Made by a program: the position numbers and the translations under genes. 64,000 nucleotides of DNA from Dinoroseobacter sp965279125. Lineage in GTDB: Bacteria; Pseudomonadota; Alphaproteobacteria; Rhodobacterales; Rhodobacteraceae. Every line of letters begins with the position of its first letter. The stretch's first letter is position 1. The DNA is taken from NCBI GenBank assembly GCA_965279125.1, contig CBDIHL010000041.1, positions 124,001-188,000 on the forward strand. Direction: 5' to 3'. The notes beneath the pieces were generated by a model, which searched no databases, was not told the DNA's origin, and worked only from the letters and a program-made list of their open reading frames with translations. This document shows, one piece after another, positions 62,535-64,000 of the stretch.

Positions 62535-63585
62535 GCTTCTGTTATTATGCATTTGTCTTTCCAGCCCAGCTTTCGCACAAGGCTTTGCCGGCCTCGGGAG
62601 CAGTGCGTCGGAGGGGTTCTCTATACCTGCGCCTGATCCAGAGTTCAGCTTTCCAGTCGACCATGGCCCGCATCCGGATTATCGCATCGAATGGTGGTAT
62701 CTGACAGCCACGCTTGAGGGGGACGACGGTCAAGACTACGGGGTACAGTGGACCTTATTCCGTTCGGCGCTTGCACCCCGGTGGACTGAGACGTGGGATA
62801 GTCCCCAAATCTGGATGGGACATGCCGGGCTGACAACCGCAACGGATCACTTCCATGCGGAACGCTTTGCCCGCGATGGTGTGGGACAGGCGGGAGTGGA
62901 CGCAGCCCCTTTCGAGGCATGGATCGATGACTGGCAGATGATCGGCACAGCGCATCCAGATCAAGATGCGATCGCGGCGTTAACCTTAACGGCGCGAGGC
63001 AGTGACTGGTCTTACGCTCTTAACCTTAACGCTCAAGGTCCGCTCGTGCTTCAGGGGGACCGCGGGTATTCCGTTAAATCCGATACCGGGCAGGCCAGCT
63101 ACTATTACTCACAGCCGTTTTACACTGTCGATGGCACACTCTCATTGCCCAATGGCTCGGTGGCTGTCACGGGTCAGGGCTGGCTTGATCGCGAATGGTC
63201 CAGCCAACCGCTCGCGGGAGATCAGCGCGGATGGGACTGGTTTTCGCTACATTTCGACGATGGCAGCAAGATGATGGGGTTTCAGTTGCGAGACAGCAGC
63301 GATGATGGCTTTACATCTGCCACGTGGATCGAAGCTGATGGCACTTCAGCGCCTCTGCCGCCCCGTGCATTGCGGGTAACGCCATTAAGAACAACCCAAG
63401 TTGCGGGGCGCGAGGTTCCCGTGCACTGGCGCTTAGAGCTGCCTGAAAGGGGCCTCGACATTACAGCGTTGGCTCTGAACCCGACCTCGTGGATGCCCAC
63501 GCTGTTTCCGTATTGGGAAGGTCCGATACGGTTTGAAGGCAGCCATACTGGACGCGGCTACCTGGAAATGACGGGCTATGAATAA
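62524..63585 (+). CDS. Secreted lipocalin-like AttH/CrtC-family protein
   Basis: The 353-residue protein has a signal peptide (MNARLLLLCICLSSPAFAQ) and a lipocalin-like fold of the AttH/CrtC type (COG5621 group). HGPHPDYRIEWWYLTATLE and QGWLDREWSSQPLAGDQRGW are typical segments. Members near FtsX exporters are called predicted secreted hydrolases; carotenoid hydratases are distant relatives, and no carotenoid genes are nearby. The start at 62524 is preferred over a TTG just upstream. It forms an operon with the ABC pair. Confidence 0.85.
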   Translation: MNARLLLLCICLSSPAFAQGFAGLGSSASEGFSIPAPDPEFSFPVDHGPHPDYRIEWWYLTATLEGDDGQDYGVQWTLFRSALAPRWTETWDSPQIWMGHAGLTTATDHFHAERFARDGVGQAGVDAAPFEAWIDDWQMIGTAHPDQDAIAALTLTARGSDWSYALNLNAQGPLVLQGDRGYSVKSDTGQASYYYSQPFYTVDGTLSLPNGSVAVTGQGWLDREWSSQPLAGDQRGWDWFSLHFDDGSKMMGFQLRDSSDDGFTSATWIEADGTSAPLPPRALRVTPLRTTQVAGREVPVHWRLELPERGLDITALALNPTSWMPTLFPYWEGPIRFEGSHTGRGYLEMTGYE

Positions 63586-63817
63586 CGTCGCACTGATCGC
63601 CCCATGGCAGATCGTGACATCACAGCACACGCAAAAGGCGCAAAAGCCATTTTACAGATACAGATTATTTGCATAACGTCCGACCGCGCGGGTAAGGGGT
63701 GTGTTGTCAGATGCGACGCACCGAACGACCCGCCCGTCGGGCCCCTGTTGGGTTTCACTGACCAAAGGACGGCTTGCACCTTCGGTTGGTCACGAATCCC
63801 ATCAGGCCCGGCGGACC
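63586..63817. other. Convergent intergenic gap with a hairpin, no gene seen
   Basis: This 232-bp gap lies between the AttH-like gene and the partial membrane protein gene. TGACCA-N-AAGG and CCTT-N-TGGTCA segments near 63760-63792 could form a hairpin. The open frame here has no ribosome site or similarity. No tRNA was recognised. Confidence 0.45.
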
Positions 63818-64000
63818 TTATCCGGCCACAAACAGCGGAAATGTCACGGCAAGCGCCCAGGCCAAAACCGCGCCTGCGCCCAATCCAACGGCGATCGACG
63901 ACCCTGTGCGGCGTCCAATCCAGCCGCCAATCAGCCCGAAAATCAGAAAGAACAGCACAATCACGGGCAAGATGATCAGCAAGAAAAACAAACGCTCAAA
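63818..64000 (-). CDS. Small membrane protein, C-terminal part only
   Basis: The minus strand is open from the window edge to a TAA at 63818-63820, giving 60 residues without an in-window start. Two hydrophobic helices are separated by GGWIGRRTGSS, and the protein ends LAVTFPLFVAG. It is an inner-membrane protein fragment. No family is recognised. Confidence 0.6.
   Translation of the reverse strand, partial: FERLFFLLIILPVIVLFFLIFGLIGGWIGRRTGSSIAVGLGAGAVLAWALAVTFPLFVAG

Larger units (their letters stand above)
57001..63030. repeat. Dispersed TTAACCTTAAC motif
   Basis: Exact TTAACCTTAAC occurs at 57001-57011, 62990-63000 and 63020-63030, with TTAACCTTAAT at 60010-60020. Shorter relatives (GTTAACC, AACCTTAAC) are common in the same stretch. 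All are in the same chromosomal orientation, although gyrB is on the minus strand and the other genes on the plus strand. I did not find the exact motif elsewhere in the window. Confidence 0.5.

Noticed and set aside
63750..63817. Possible tRNA-like fold near the window end
   Set aside because: The T-arm consensus GGTTCGAATCC and a matching acceptor stem are absent.
63604..63975. 123-codon plus-strand open frame near the window end
   Set aside because: It runs antisense to a better minus-strand membrane protein frame and has no family features.

Overview
The window reads as chromosomal DNA from a marine Rhodobacterales (Roseobacter-group) alphaproteobacterium. It is GC-rich with tightly packed genes, many joined by 4-bp ATGA overlaps. 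The flaF-flbT-DUF1217-flagellin group, a choline-sulfate pathway of the rhizobial/roseobacter type, and the dnaA-dnaN-recF block all fit that group. No rRNA, tRNA, CRISPR array, prophage or insertion sequence was seen.

Layout. 0-1.6 kb: the end of a metallophosphoesterase gene and galE. 1.6-9.7 kb: choline and choline-O-sulfate uptake and oxidation to glycine betaine (choXWV on the minus strand, divergent from betI-betC-betB-betA). 9.9-15.2 kb: an AraC regulator divergent from pobA, which is translationally coupled to a 1068-residue reductive dehalogenase fused to its own flavin/NAD/[2Fe-2S] reductase. This looks like a route from halogenated 4-hydroxybenzoate to protocatechuate. 15.2-23.4 kb: a surface polysaccharide cluster with three sulfotransferase-like genes, a polymerase-like membrane protein, an epimerase, a glycosyltransferase and a Wzc-type tyrosine kinase. 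Part of it is AT-rich and looks acquired. 23.6-30.2 kb: a transglutaminase / ATP-grasp / alpha-E peptide-modification set whose first gene carries a one-base frameshift. 30.2-31.5 kb: the Wza-type export lipoprotein. 31.6-32.9 kb: a short Hsp70-like protein.

33.0-41.3 kb: histidine utilisation (hutC-hutF divergent from hutI-hutH-hutG-hutU) ending in an unusual Rieske oxygenase gene. 41.6-48.0 kb: flagellar genes (DUF1217, flbT, flaF, flagellin, FlgN-like, rod-binding protein, fliK, flgD). 48.0-52.4 kb: ubiB, ubiE, mutM, an enoyl-CoA hydratase and rpsT. 53.0-59.3 kb: dnaA, dnaN, recF and the convergent gyrB. 59.5-63.6 kb: an ABC exporter pair with a secreted AttH/CrtC-like protein. The last bases hold the end of a small membrane protein gene.

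The most notable items are the pobA-reductive dehalogenase operon, the sulfated-polysaccharide cluster split by the ATP-grasp/transglutaminase block, the Rieske oxygenase inside the hut operon, and an oriented TTAACCTTAAC motif repeated only in the gyrB-ABC region.
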